Below are positions 1 to 13,625 of a DNA stretch of 64,000 nt, in pieces (positions within the stretch are counted from its first letter, which is position 1; every line of letters begins with the position of its first letter). The stretch spans positions 5,642,001 to 5,706,000 of the forward strand of contig CM057057.1 of the NCBI GenBank assembly GCA_029945375.1, in the 5' to 3' direction. Below the pieces are notes generated by a model. It was not told the DNA's origin and ran no database searches. It worked only from the letters and a program-made list of their open reading frames with translations. This DNA comes from Agaricus subrufescens. Its lineage: Eukaryota; Basidiomycota; Agaricomycetes; Agaricales; Agaricaceae. A program made the translations under genes and the position numbers.

Positions 1-2434
1 TCTACCAGTGCCTTTGAGTTAGATGTTTCGAGGGTCAATTGTATCGGTGATTCGGTGATTCGATACTGCCAGATGTCCACGACTCCACAAGGTATTTATT
101 GAATGGAAGGTACCGTTATATGATGCGGTGATCTTACTTGAAACCTGTAAGGACGGAATTGCGTGACAATGATTCAATGAAAATTTTGAATGTACGCCGA
201 GCGGCGAGGGCACTTGCATGCACACGTGAATTCGATATCATATGATACAGGCCAGCGATTTGGTGACAACTTGACTCCCGGACCTGCACTGATAATAGTT
301 AAATTTGGGCGTTCAATGTGCGGTGCTCATATGTCCAATGCAACATCGCGACTTTCCCGCATCCTTTTGCAGCAAACGGGGAACCTGCAGCAAAAATAAA
401 TCATATACTAAATTTCGGATAACGCCAGGGTAATGAAGGTGGGACCCTGACCAAATGAGTAATTGAATGGTCTTCGATGGACAAGTTTTATTTGTCATGG
501 TGATGATTAGCTTCTTTGGCCACTCATTCCGCCGCAACCGTAACATAGCCAAGTCCACAGGGTATTCAGAGTGCCAAAGAACTCCTACCCTTGAACCCTT
601 GAGAATCTCTAATCGATATTCTGATTCAACTTATGTCAAGGGCCCCAAGTGAGATGTACCAGCGTTCTGGGGGTCCTGTGACAACATGAGTGGGGTCAGA
701 CGGCTGATATCAATGGAAGAGGGAGGAGCTAAGTGACTAAGTCCTTAGGTTGCGGAGCCGGCAAGCTCAAACTTCAGTGTCCGTAGTCAGTAGCAGGACT
801 TACTCGAGTGCAAGTAAGTAATAGCTCATGTAAAAAAGTCGTTCACTTGTTTGCCGCGCTATCCGAGGCCACCTTCGGGTTTCAATGTGCCATTCTAAGC
901 AGTTTTATGGGGAGGCATCTATTAGATCCTTGATTCCTGGAGCAAGTGGAGATTGCGGTGATACGAGTACATTGGTACGGCATTATCAATGGGTTTTATG
1001 CCGGATTTCGCTCTTTCCTCCATTAAGTTATCAATCACGATTGTAGCCCAAGTGTCCCCTGCTGTCAAGTGAAGATTGACATCAAATTCATCAAGTTACA
1101 GCGTGACATCATCAATAGCGGTGGGTATTAGTGACGGCGCGTGTTGATGCTATTTGGAATGAAACAGACTCACTAGGATTATTGGGTATCTCGCAGTTAC
1201 TTCATCGAACGTTCATGTCTCAGGGCTTTTCATAAAGACTTCTACTTTCAGGGATCAGTAGATATATTTTTGGCTGGCGTGATTAAAACGAGTACGACAG
1301 CACTTCTCGCCCCTTGACGTCTGCTGTTTGGTTCACCGAATAGGGATGGTTCATGATGATTAGATTCCCCACAGAAAGAAGGTCGACTGTACTGGTTCTC
1401 CGGTTTCCAGTGGCCATGAGCCAAGGTGAATTTCTCTTTGCCAATACTGACAACTTGAGCTCAACGATGTGGCACATCCACTGGATGGCGAGGCTCTGAC
1501 GATACTTCTGATTCACATCTAAGTGAGAGTTTAAGTTAATTATGAGCATCTATATATGCAAAGAGTATGTTAATGCGTGGTTTATGCTAGAATGCCAATA
1601 CAAGATTGGAGTTTTCCAACCTGGCTCACCTTTCATTTGTGACACGCCAAAACAGTACAGCAATCTATACTACTGATCGTTCTGCTATTTTGAGTGAGTT
1701 GACCAAGGACCGCACTAAGAACGGAGCCGTAGCAGGGGCATAGTTCAAGAAAAGAAGCCAAATTTCAAATACCTGACTTGCTCATCTATCTAGCTATCCA
1801 TCCGGATAATCATTCTCAGTATCTGCATCAAGGTCTAGATTTTCTATTTATGTTTGTCTTTTCTCATTTCTGTTCAATGTACCTCCGGCCTCGTGACCTC
1901 GTGCCTCTTGAGTCTTGACTGCCTCTTTATATTTATCTGTCCCCTTTCCTCATCGTGTCTGGGGGGCGAGTCCTCCAACGACTATAGCACGGATACAATG
2001 AACTCGGGCTTGCACGTAGCCAGAGATTATTCAACAAGATGCAACGAATGTCTGATTTGTCCACGTTTGGACACAGGGTTGATCGGAAATCACCATCACG
2101 TGCCCCATGTTGAAGTGGGCGCGTCTGGGGTCGCGTCCGGTGTTCTTTCTCTTCTACCAGCTCTTAGTGTTTCGTTCTCAAGGATTCAGAGCTCGACAGT
2201 TGGTGTACTCACCGACGGCGAAGCTTCTGTTTGTTGGAAGTCATTTGCTCCAAATTTCCACCCTTTTAGGTCAGTCGATCACATTGTCCGGCTATCTTGT
2301 ACATAGATCGATTTCATACCATAGCCATTTACTCAGAAAGAGAAATTCCAAGAATTAACGCCATTACGCCGTTTACGCCAGTCAAGATCTCGACCGTTTC
2401 GCTTTATTTTTACGGACAAGTTTTCGTTCGCAAA
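1..2434. other. No supported gene; upstream of the large gene
   Basis: Only short, unrelated open frames are seen on both strands. None has a plausible start, splice pattern or recognisable motif. The last few hundred bases should hold the promoter and leader of the gene starting at 2514. Confidence 0.5.
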
Positions 2435-2473
2435 CCGCAAGATTTCGCCGCAAGATTTCGCCGCAAGATCTCG
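2435..2473 (+). repeat. Three tandem 13-nt repeats in 5' leader
   Basis: The 13-mer ccgcaagatttcg occurs three times head to tail; the third copy has one T-to-C change. It lies 41 bp before the start codon of the large gene, so it is probably in the leader or core promoter. Its function is unknown. Confidence 0.85.
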
Positions 2474-2513
2474 ATACATTTGCACTACACACCTTTAACA
2501 TTTGCTCGCCTTC

Positions 2514-5500
2514 ATGCGAAATACCACGACGTCATCTAGACAATTTGCTCTTGCCACTGAATCAAAGACCCCTGCTTCCCTCACTCCGTCCATTCGACTC
2601 GTTTCTGCTACCCCCTTTGCTACTGGTGATTCTGCTGATGCCAACTTATCTGCCTCGAATTCTTTCGAGAGCTCTTGGTCTTCAATCCAACCGTCTATCA
2701 TTGCCCCAAAGTCCGATGCTCCTCCTCGCAAGCGTCTCGTCCCCAAGAAGTCGAAGCTAGGACTGCTGGGCCCTAAAGGGAAGGAGCCCTCAAATATCTC
2801 CGACCAACTAGGAGCCGATAATCCCTCTACTCGAGAGGGTTTTGAAATTTTTGTTGACACCACCAATGATCCAGAATTCAACGATGTTCTCGTTGTCAAG
2901 AAACAGAAATCACGTGGTGCTCTTAACGGAATGAACTGGGGAGCCTTGGGTGAAGTTACAAACGTGCCAAACGTACCCCGAGATGATCCCGCTGCCCTCG
3001 GTGGTATGCTCAAATCCAAGGAAGAAGATAAAAAGTGGTGGAGCATCGGAGGGGGTCGGAAGGATTCAAAGAATAAGGAGAATGTGAAGCGTTCCAAATG
3101 TCAGCGTTTCTTCCATTGTCAACCCTTTGTGCTGAGTCTGACTTGTTTTACTATAGCTCCCGAAGTTGTAAGATCTAAGAGTAAGTTGTGTTGAACGTCT
3201 GGCTTCGCATAATTATCTAACCAATTTACTATTAGCTCCCGAACCATTCAAGCTTAATCAAGATAGCCGCGTGCGCTTCAACTCCTTGGACTCCGGTGTA
3301 CTTCTTGGTCGATCCGCCAACAAGGATATTCCACCAGCGAAGGCCTCTACAGCTTCAGAGCCAGAGCCTATTTCTTGCCATGCGCCTTATGGCCAGCGCT
3401 CATTTACCCCAGACTCTTTAAGAGAGGCTTGTCGGTCTCCTTCGCCGTTGCCCCCTCGTTCTAATAGCCCCCCTCCAACTTTGAGCGGTTTTCTCGCACC
3501 TTCTAAAGAGCAAGGTTCCATTGCTCTGCGAGCCATACGTTCAGTCAAATCCTTGGCTCGTATGACTAGTTGGGCACCCGCGAGTGCTACCGAGAATGGA
3601 GTCAAGAACGGTACAGTGAGGGAGAAGAAAGAGCAAGGGGAAAAGAAGGAGAAGAAGGAGAAGAAAGCGAAGAAGGAGAAGAAAGAGAACCGGGATGGGA
3701 CTGTGCGGGAGAAGAAGGAGAGGAAGGAGAAGGAGAAGAAGAGTGACGATGGAACCGTACGGATCAAGAGGGAGAAGAAGAAAGAACGGAAAGAGAGAGC
3801 GGAGAAGGAGGTGAGGGAGGATAAGGAGAATATTGGGGCGCTTCGTCACTCTACTTCGAGTTTCGAGGCTGGTACGCTTACGAGCCTCGAACGCGAGAGT
3901 GGCGTGCATACGCTTGGCAAGAAGAAGCGTTCAGTCCTTGGAATGGGGCTCGGCCTACCGTCGTCGATGCGATTACGTAGTGGTTCCACTGCGTCGTCGA
4001 TCTTGCCTCAATCCCATCAGCTTTTGGTTGAACCCCTCGGCAATCAAGCTAAGAGACGCCTGGGCTCGACGATGAGTACAGCTTCGTCTTTGAGGCCCCA
4101 TTCAACGGCCTCTAGCTCGGGTGGCTCTTCTTGCACCCGAGAAAGTCGGGGTAGTGTCAAATGGGATGAAGTGTGCCTCGAAAATGCCAAGAGGGAGATC
4201 CGGAAGGAAAAGAAGGAGAAGAGGCAAAAGAGGAAGGAGGAGGGAAAGGAAAGTAAGAAATCGAAAGAGGGTAGGAGGAGGATTGCGATCACCGATGTAT
4301 TCCCTGAGGTTGCACCAGCTCCGGAACAAGATAGTGAAGAGGAATTGCAAAAGAGGTACAGCAGTGCTTTCCCTATCGCAACAGTCGCGGAAGCTCCTAC
4401 AGATAATCGTGAAGAAGCCAGGGGCAATTGTAATGCCGTAGTCAATGGGGAGATTGCTTCGGAGATTGAGAAGGGACGAGAAGAGGATACCCCGATCAAG
4501 AGGCATCGCATCAGGCCGATGTCGGAACAGTTACTCGGAAAGCCACGTCCCCACGCCGTCTATGAGGACGAAGAAGGTATGCACTATGGGCCCTGGAGGG
4601 TGTTTTGGTCCTGACTTTTGTTCCTCTAGGTGTTATATCTATTCTGGATGCCGCCACAAATGATCTTGCGCAGCTCATCAACAACTTAGACCTTGAAGCT
4701 ACTCCGGCAAGTGCTAATCCCACTCCTATCCGTCCTCCGCCCTTCCCGGCCGGTATCCTTGATGCTATCCCCGCCAATCTCGACTTCAACTTTGACCTGT
4801 CAAAGAAGGGTTCCACTGTCAACGACAGTCCGCTCAAAGACAAGGCATCGCCGGGAGTTTTTAAGGGCCTCGCTCCTCGCTACAGTACCGCCTCCATTAG
4901 TTCCCTCCGCCCTTATGCCCAGTCGAGGGGCAAAGCGACTAAAACCCAGGCTACTCCCTTGTACTCGGATTGTCCTGAAGTCACTATTGGAAAGAAGACG
5001 AGTGAGTTGGGCATCGGCCAGCAAATTGCTCCTTGGCCCGTTCTTTTGCAACAGCTGTCACCGGTCAAAGAGCAGAAAGCCAAGATAGATCACGATAAAG
5101 AGAATGCCATTCCACGGGACTCACCTCCGAAAGTCGGCACTTGGAAAAAGGGCCACAAACGTTCTGTCACCCCTGTTCCCGAGCCCGAGCCCGGATTTGT
5201 CTTCCAATCTCTTCGCCCTCCTAAACCTCGCACTGTAAAGAGTGCGGAGATCGAAGATGGAAAGGCTAGTTTGCGATCTTCTGGCTCATTTTTCGGTCCT
5301 TCCGTCGTATCGAATATTGCCAACATTGTGAAGGGTCCTACCTCCCCGGCATCATCATCCATCGGCCGGCGAGCAAGTGCTTTCCTCCGGAAACATTGTT
5401 CTCTCCTTCCTGTGCCTGTGGATATTTCTGGAGCCGACGCTAGCTTTGCTTGTGCCGGACTTCCCTCCGATGCATCACCGCCTGAGATTCGGCCCCCATC

Positions 5501-8500
5501 TGGCAAGAAGAGGGGAATGCCCCCCACGCTTGGGGGATCCGACGTCTCTTGCTATGCAGTCCCCCAACTTGACGCGAATGATCCCGACTCCGATATACCT
5601 GAGGAACTGCGGTTCGAGCTCAAGGCCAACTCCGATCGCGAATCGGACGATGATACCTTTGACTTCAGTAGGAGGCTTACCCTGCAGGATTCCGACGAAA
5701 TAGAATATCCTCGGTCTGCAGTACCCGTCAAAGCGCCACAAATTCCCTCCGACTTTTTGGATACGTCTGGATTCAGTGACTCCCTCACCAATGCAGCAGA
5801 TGCTTTAGCAGAAGAGGTTGACGAGGGAGAACGTGTCGATGTTGAATCCGATCCTGAAGCCGACACGAAGAAGTCATTCGATTTCACAGGAGAACTAAGG
5901 AAATTGAACGAATCTGGTGCCTCGGATCGTCACAGCTTCGTGGAACAACTCGAGAAGGCTTTCAAGACACCGGCCAAGGTTGACTTGCGATATGGAAAGG
6001 ACAACATGATGAGTGTTGAGGTCCCTCCTGTTCCACGTCTCCCTCTTGATCTCGATATGAAGGTCAAGGGTATCCCGAGCAGAATTTCATTCGATTTTTC
6101 AAAGTTCGGTGAAAGGGACGAAAGTAAGGAGTTGAGCGAAGGTGCATGGCGGGAGAGCCAGCCCGAGGCTTTCGATTATTATGAGGCCTCGAAGCTGATT
6201 GATATGAGGGAGCCTGGCCTTTACAGCCTACAATCGAAGGAGGATAGGACATCGAGCGATAAGGCTCTGCCCTCACCTTCCCTTCTTGATAGCCCCGAGC
6301 GTTCTACTACCGAAGGAAACTCAAGTGTTGATTCTGATAATCGGCCCAATCGTATCATCATCAGTGCTGACACAACTGAAGATGTGAACACATCGAGCTT
6401 CAACTTGTCTCGTCAATTTAATGGGAAACTCGATGCATCTTTCAAGTTTGGAGGTCTGCCTAATCATTACTCGCCCGAGTCTGTGAAAGACATGGAGGAA
6501 CAACTCACGCTTTCTGACATCATCCCACCTCTATCTCGTGTCCGTTCACTTTCGTCATCCTCGGAGTCACTAGAGGACGAGTCGCTCTTCAAATCCATTT
6601 TTGCTCCAATCGATGGTGCAGCGTCCAAGCCTCAGCCGCGCCCTCCCTTGAAGGATAACAATACATTCCTTCAAGTGAGAAATTCCTTATACAGGACTTC
6701 TCAAACCTCCTCCACCGCGAGCTTCACCGGATTCGACTCCTTTGAGGAAGTTCGACGAGGTTTCGAGTTCAATTCCCAGCGACCTGGCTTTTATCCTCCT
6801 CCAGCCGCCAATAATCGTCGTGTCAACCACAATATCCGCGATTCTGTTCTCAGCATTGCCTCTGTTTCTTCTTATGGCCATGTCATTAACCCAGGCGCTG
6901 CTGATCCATTCGATTTTGGCCTACCGAGCTTGGCGGAACGACCCTCGTCTGAAAACCTCTCGACCATGTCGTTCTCAATCGACGACACGTTTTCGTTCCT
7001 GAAACGTGACCCGATGAGGAAAAGAGTTGACAGCGACGCTTCTAGTTTCTACTTCCGATCTCAAGCACCTCTCGGCTACCAATGCAACAATTCCAGCAAG
7101 TCTATCTCGTCTCAGGCACCTATCAACCGTTATAATCGAAATTTCAACGCTGTCCATCGTAGTGACTCTGGTGCGAGCGCAGCTTCATCCGCTTGGAGAA
7201 AGAGTTGGAGGGCCAGCCATAAATTCAATAATTCCACGGATTCTATCATCAGTGATATCGCCTCAATGCAACTCGGACGTCCCGGCCTCGGGGATAAGAT
7301 GTTTGACAGTGATCATGCTATGCCCCTAGCCCCCATTGCTGCTTCACCATCAAGTGATATCGATATGTTTTCATTTTCTGGGCCACACCCGGCTTACGAC
7401 TCGATAATCGATGAAGATAGGAGGACTTCCCTGAACGTGCCGGACTCACTTTTTGAGAATACTGGCCAGCAAGCTTCAGCTTCGTCGGGCGACTCAATCT
7501 TCGGCTGTGATGACTCCCAATACCTGCAGGGATTCCCTTATCGTCAATTCCGTCCGGTTTCGATCATGAGCGCCGCCACGAGTGTTCACAGCATACCACG
7601 TGAAGACGATACAATGATTTCTGTGAGTATCTAACTCTTTATCACTCAGCGTCGATTTAATCTGCTGGCAGATGCTTGGAGGGGGTCATGTCCGTCGACG
7701 CTCTCTAGGGTCTATCATGGCGGGTTCACCCTGCGCGCGGGCTGAGAAACGCAAGCATGCGACCTTGCAACAGGAAGCACAATCTTCTTGTCACGAGTAC
7801 GAGTCTCCTAACAAAGCCCGAATCATCGAACAACCATCATTTGGCTCTCCCTTTCATTTCCGAGTAGAGGACGCGGCTCAGTCAAAGGGATTGTTCGAGC
7901 GGCCAAACCTAGAAAACAGCTGCCTTATTGGTAGTAGTGAAGATTCAGCCATTTCTTGTACGTCACCTCTTACATATTTGTTGGTAATTTCTGTTAACTT
8001 CAGATCAGCGCATCGACTGCCAGTGTTCACTCGACCTCCGCCGGCCTCACGGTCTCGCTCAAGTACTGTGACCTCAAGCTCCGGCGGTGACTCCCCACCT
8101 CTCCTCGTGTCTGACTGTTCTTCACTGTCGGGTAGTTCCATGTCCAGTATCGACCTCTCCGAAATTGATGCAATGCTCACCGACACAAGTCTTCCTACCT
8201 CAACCTTATCACATGCTCGGGCTCGTGCCCGCGCCCGTGGACATAGTCACCGTCGTCGCTATTCTCAGGTGCGATCGTCCCGAACTTGCTCCGTCTATGA
8301 GACCATCGAAGAGGAGCTTTCAAGCGCTACGACTTCGCCGGTACATTCTGCGACTGATGACAAGGGCAAAAGTCCCACGCAGGCACGGCCAGTCTTTATC
8401 GTAGAGAGCGATATGGCTTCTGTTCACTCGAATGGTGATGACACGATATCCCTCTGGGACGATGAACGGGGTATCACAGCGCTAAGAAGATATTATGCTT

Positions 8501-9277
8501 TGCAGGACGAAGCTCAGAGCACTGTTTCAGAAAGTAAACAAACCTGGACAGATACGCCATTCTCGATCTTCTCTGTACAATGTAAGTTTGAGACCTCAAA
8601 CTCTTGTCTGTGCTTACACTTCGACAACAGCCTTTCAACCGCCGCATAATCCTGAGGGAATGAAAGCCTTACTGGAGCATTCCATTCAAACTTATGGCCC
8701 GCTCCCTTCTGAACTAAGAGTTCACCGTTGTCGTTCCCGCAAGAACTCTCGTCCATCTCCCTATCCTCACACCCGGCCATCTAAAACAGCTGCTTCACCT
8801 GAAGCTATGCACTTCCTACCAACCTTCCATCAAGCCTCACCTGCCTCATCCATTTTGGCTTGTAATGCGCCAGTTAATGATACGACTAAAATCTCGTCTA
8901 TCTCGAACGTTCTTGACGCTAGATCGTGTGTCCTAAAAGATACAAATGGAACGATCAGACCGCGTGTACGCTCAGCGACAAGACGATCGACTTTGGGTTT
9001 GGCCAAGAAGAAAACAATCAAACCCAAGGAAGTTACTGAACTCAACAATTTGAGTGCCAAGAAACCTAATGCAGGAACTCCTACTGTTTCGACGGAACAA
9101 AAGGAAAATGTTGGGATGGGAAGTATCATCACGTAAGCCGCTTGTTCATCACGCACCGCTTCGCGCTAACAGCTCCACAGTTCAGGAAATACTCTGAGGA
9201 TCAATAGACCCAGACCCAAGGGACGTCCTACACTTGCTTCGGCCACAATCAGAGCACTACGGTCGGTTCAGATATGA
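2514..9277 (+). CDS. Large low-complexity protein with KEN boxes, function unknown
   Basis: Eight exons: 2514-3099, 3157-3180, 3236-4576, 4630-7622, 7672-7957, 8009-8581, 8631-9132, 9181-9277. They give 2133 codons plus stop, with every junction in phase. I do not recognise a folded domain. The protein is rich in Ser, Pro and charged residues. Lys/Glu tracts at 3620-3830 and 4200-4260 come from purine-rich DNA. Five K-E-N motifs occur at about residues 188, 353, 400, 807 and 2092. An R-V-R-F motif at 215-218 fits the PP1-docking pattern RVxF. KEN boxes are known APC/C degrons and RVxF is a known phosphatase-docking motif, so a cell-cycle or signalling scaffold is possible; this is inference. 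The start at 2514 was chosen as the ATG nearest to where coding-like sequence begins; an in-frame alternative start lies 12 nt upstream. Confidence 0.85.
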
Positions 9278-11273
9278 TGTCATCCCCTCGTCTTACCCAT
9301 GTTTTATACCCGCTACACAATGGGTGCCTATGTTTTGATTTTATGCTCTCTCATTTTCTATGGCCCAGCCGGTACTCAAGACACATCTTTTTTTCCCCAA
9401 TGACTAACGACCTTTTACGAGTGTTTCATTTCCCTTCCGCAATGACATTTCTCCTTGACAAATATACTCGTTGCTCTATCTACGCTAATGTTTTGTGTCT
9501 TGCTTTCTTGTGGCGCCATTGTCCAAAGGCTTTTCTGTTTGTATATAACTCTTGTTCTTCACGCCTTCATTAGGAGGCTGTTGTTAGGTTATGTATCTTT
9601 TGGTATATATCCTTACATCAAATTTCATATGTCATGTGTATCCCAATCACGTTTTTCCTCACCTATCGCATCTGTTTTGATCTGGCTTTTCGAGAGTAGC
9701 TGAGACTAGGCTCCGGCCAACACGCTCTGATATTGGACACTGCTAATCGACTTTTAAATGAATCTTTGAGCCAGTCCGCCCTATTTATGTACCACGATTT
9801 CTTGGGTGGCAAATTTTGAAAGGTTTTTACCTCACTACCACGTGGTCCGGATTACAGCCGATGATAGGCTCTCAAGAGTGGATTTATAGATTTGCGTAAT
9901 AGAGCGGTAGTCAAAACTTCCATAGGGCCATTTCATACGTATAACGTAGTCGCCCCACTTGCTGGGACATTCCCTAGGTTCCGTGGACTGTGGAAGAATT
10001 TATGTTTCGACCAGTTATTGAATTTACATGAAGCGATTATGGTTACTTGACAGTCGGTCACGTTGAGCCTTATGGTGCTTTTCCCACCGGAGCTTGTAGT
10101 AGAAGCCAAGCCCATTTCTGTCATCACCCAATATAGCACTAAAGAGACGGAAGTTTCAAACTTTTAGCTGCCACTGTAACCCTAACTCTGAGATCTGAGG
10201 GGCCCGCGTTGCAAGCGACGTCGACGAGTTTGGATGAACTAACTTTGGATGAACCTGACCGCATGTTTAGGACCTAACCTGGTGGATCGGTGAAAGTCTG
10301 GAATGCAGGAAAGATGAAAGGACCCTCGGGCGGAATCTCGGAGACAGTGAGGCAGAACTTAAAGTATAATGACCCAAAATATCGTTACAGTTGATCGACC
10401 GCTCTATCGAAGCCGTCTAGCAAAAGAAATCTGGAGATCCTAAGGTCTGGCAGTTCAATGCAGGCAAGCATGGGGGGATTGAATAAGAACCTGACATTCC
10501 ATGAGGAACAAATTAGCGCCGCCGGTGGCTTTCGTTTTACCAGCAGTAAATAGATTTCTCGCTGAAGGTGTGGTCATCTCAGATATTGACATTGAAGTCA
10601 GGGTCAGACTGCATGTGGAAATCTTAAATCCGCGGGGGAAGATGTTCATAGAAAGTCTAGTTCGAATACCTGTCAACTCTATGTAAATCTATTTCAACAT
10701 CCTGGTTATAATCAGGTGTGTGTATCGGAGGTCTTTACTGACAGGCTCGGGATCCATAATGCATAATGGTCTTGTCATTAAGTCGCAAACATTTTTATCC
10801 CGCCGCTTTTCTCCTTTTGAGATGTAACCTTTGTGCCACTGGCCCTGATGACAATAGTTGAGTGACTGATGAGGAAAAAATAGTGATTTCCACTCATTAT
10901 GACCTAAATCGACAAGCAATCCCTGAACAAAACATCAGTCTCAACGAAGCGCACCGAAGCATCTTTTAAAGTTAAACGTACCAAAGATTCTGATGTGAGT
11001 TTTACAGCCCCCACATGGAGTGTTGAACATTATAATTAGCTTGTTGTGTTTGTGTCAATGTCGAATCTTCTTCGATGGACACATGCCGGCCTTGCCTAGT
11101 TTATTCAGATTTTGATGCGAAAAGTTTCTTGAGGTTGTTGACTTACCAGAGCGTACCAGCTGAGAGCTCAATCATACTCGGGGCCATTTCACTTTATGCA
11201 AAAGCTGTTTATTGACCTTATTTGTACACAGAAAAAATGTTTCTGGCTATATAAATGTAAATTCTGGAGCTGA
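9278..11273. other. No gene seen; 3' flanks of two genes
   Basis: This stretch joins the 3' flank of the large gene to the 3' flank of the first laccase. Open frames are short, and none shows splice or motif support. A 61-codon plus-strand frame at 10501-10686 has nothing recognisable in it. Confidence 0.5.
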
Positions 11274-13571
11274 CTACTGGAATTCAGGATCAAGTTGGTT
11301 GTATTCTGGACAGAGATCCAACCAGTCCTGAGGGGTGATCTGAGATTGAGGACCAGAAACGTTGTCCTCTGGGCTCTCAGCGAACACGATAGCGAGACCA
11401 GCTTCAAGATGCCAGTCGATGTGGCTATATCACAATTTCAATCAGTATTCTCTCGAAAGAAAGTTGGTAGAAAGAATTTACCAATGCAAGAACCATGTGC
11501 CTGGGTTGTCGGTGACTGAGGGACTGGTGAGAAAGAGATATTTTTAGGGAATATAAGTGGAAGCTCACAGAAACGGAATGTAGTATTGCCGCCATTAATC
11601 GGGTATACGTCGCGGCGGGGAGGGCTATCAATTAACTATCAATATTTGGCGGATAGCTTCCTTTGTGATCACTCACTTCTTGAAGTTGAAGGTATCATCA
11701 TTGGATGCGAGGACAACATCAAAGTTGTGACCGTGCACTGAAACAAGCGCATAAATAAAGGAAAAGTGAGGACGATGAGATGATCGCACAATGGAATGGA
11801 TGAGCTCCTGCTCCCGGAATGTTGACCTCGATCAACGAGTTCTTGGGAATGAAGAAGATTTGTTCGGATGGGAGAACGTCTTCAGGTTTCTTGGCACCAC
11901 TGAGAATTTGGAGGAGAACAGGAACGGTGGGAGAGATGTAAGAAATTCCGTTGATATCGAAGAAGGGAGAGTGAGGCTATGGCACAGTCAGGAAGTGGAG
12001 CGGTCCTCGATATCGAAACTCTTACTTGGGCGATGTTCAGAGTAATGTGTTTGTCAGGAGGACCGGAACCAAGCTAGACAAAATTGAGTGGATAGTGGAG
12101 TTAACAGTAAAATCTACACACCTTGCCTGGTCCTTCGGAGGCAATCGGCTGGGAGAGTAGATAGGTGAGTATGAATGAATATTTTCGTCAAGTTCAGCCT
12201 TACATGCATTTCCTGGTCAAGAAGTTTGTGTCCGGGAACATTGACTGTAGTGGGTTCTTCGTCAGCAGCCCCCTTGTAGCGTAAGATGGCGAGAGTGAGA
12301 TTGGGGTTGTCTGTATTTCCATGTTTAGTTCGGAGCTGATAACATTAGCGTATGATATGCTTACAATTAGGGTTGTTGGCCGGGTTACCACCAGTGGGAG
12401 GAGCTCTAATCCAGTAGTTACCGATGGGTTGGTTCGCATTGAGGATAACAGAAACACGTTGAGCAGCATAAACGTCGACATTCTGGGCCTCGACGGGATC
12501 ATGCTCGACACCATCGGCTTCCATGAAAGTGATATTGTGATTATCAACCGAGAAAGTGAAGAATGGCCTGCAGGAGAGAGCAATGACCCGGAACCTGTAG
12601 CGCTTTCCTTTCTCAACGTTGACGACTGCGAATGGCACTAAGAACAAGATCAGCACTTAACACCTATTTTTTGTGATGCCATACTTACCCTCAGGTCCTC
12701 CGTTGAATCTGCCTTTCCCGTTGATCAGGCCCGAATCTTGTACGCTGGTGACATAATATATATCAAAACAAGAATCAACGTTAGTCCATAAAACTTACGG
12801 TACGGTGCCAGAAGTAAAGAAATCGTTGTTGCCTGCAGGCGCAAGAACGTGATACCATTCACCAAGGGTGATGACGGTGTTTTCATCATCGACATCGTAG
12901 AGATCGGCTAATGGGTCATTGGGGTCTGATTAAAAATGAGAAAACTTATTCTTCTTATGAAAGGATAAGCCTGTACCGTAAACTATGAAGCCACCACGAA
13001 GACCATCACAGTATTGAGTGGATAAGTGCGAATGGTACCAGTACCTTGAGAAACAAATGTCAACTGTCACGGAACATCTAATTGAAAGTTTTGGACTAAC
13101 GTTCCAGTCTGGTTCGCCACGCTGAATTCGTACGTGAACGTGGTGTTCGGCGGCTGAGGGCACTGATTGACAAAAGAAGGTCCATCCTGAGCAGATGTCC
13201 TCGCTTGGAAAAATCCATGCCAGTGCTAGTTTGATGTTGGTAGAGTGTGGCGGGAGTTTAAACAACAACTCACAATAGATGTACTCCTCCTCATGAGAGG
13301 GTTGGTCAGTTTGTTGTTGACAGGAATACGAACAGTATCGCCCTTGTTGACCTGAATCAATGTCCCGGGGAATTCTCCGTTGATGACTACAGTACTGTTT
13401 CAGGTTAGTATCATTTAACTCGAACGCCTCTTTCCAGAAAGTTACTTACTCTCTTTCGAACCCATCAGGCGCAAGTCTAGCATTGACCAAGTCGAAGTTG
13501 AAGGTTTTCGTTGCTCCAAGTGCACCCGAAATGCATGTGGCGGCTAATACGAAAGCGTTAGAAAGCCTCAT
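11274..13571 (-). CDS. Laccase (multicopper oxidase), copy 1
   Basis: Secreted p-diphenol:oxygen oxidoreductase (AA1), expected to oxidise phenols extracellularly and reduce oxygen to water. Fifteen exons give 520 aa. From the 5' end their boundaries are 13571-13450, 13394-13274, 13225-13101, 13044-12977, 12925-12799, 12744-12689, 12637-12365, 12310-12204, 12148-12122, 12073-12026, 11976-11790, 11737-11677, 11624-11569, 11515-11482 and 11424-11274. A signal peptide ([19 protein letters not shown]) is followed by the four copper-ligand blocks: HWHG (82-85), WYHSH (125-129), HPFHLHGH (417-424) and HCHIDWH (470-476). The residue ten after the ligand Cys is Leu, the form associated with medium redox potential. 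Length is typical of basidiomycete laccases. It is tandem to a near-twin 3.6 kb away. Confidence 0.97.
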
Positions 13572-13616
13572 CCTGACCCCTGTTGGTAGGCTGAAGACCG
13601 AATTTACGGGCGACAG

Positions 13617-13625
13617 CTTTTATAG
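13617..13625 (-). promoter_or_regulatory. TATA box of laccase copy 1
   Basis: Reads CTATAAAAG on the minus strand, about 46-54 nt upstream of the ATG. A second AT-rich TATA-like site lies slightly farther upstream, near 13640. Confidence 0.55.

Noticed and set aside
1854..2539. Plus-strand frames before the large gene
   Set aside because: No motif, no splice continuity into the gene, and they overlap the probable promoter and leader.
3387..4511. Long minus-strand frames rich in Phe/Ser/Leu
   Set aside because: They are antisense of the Lys/Glu-rich purine tract of the large gene, which has fully phased exons.
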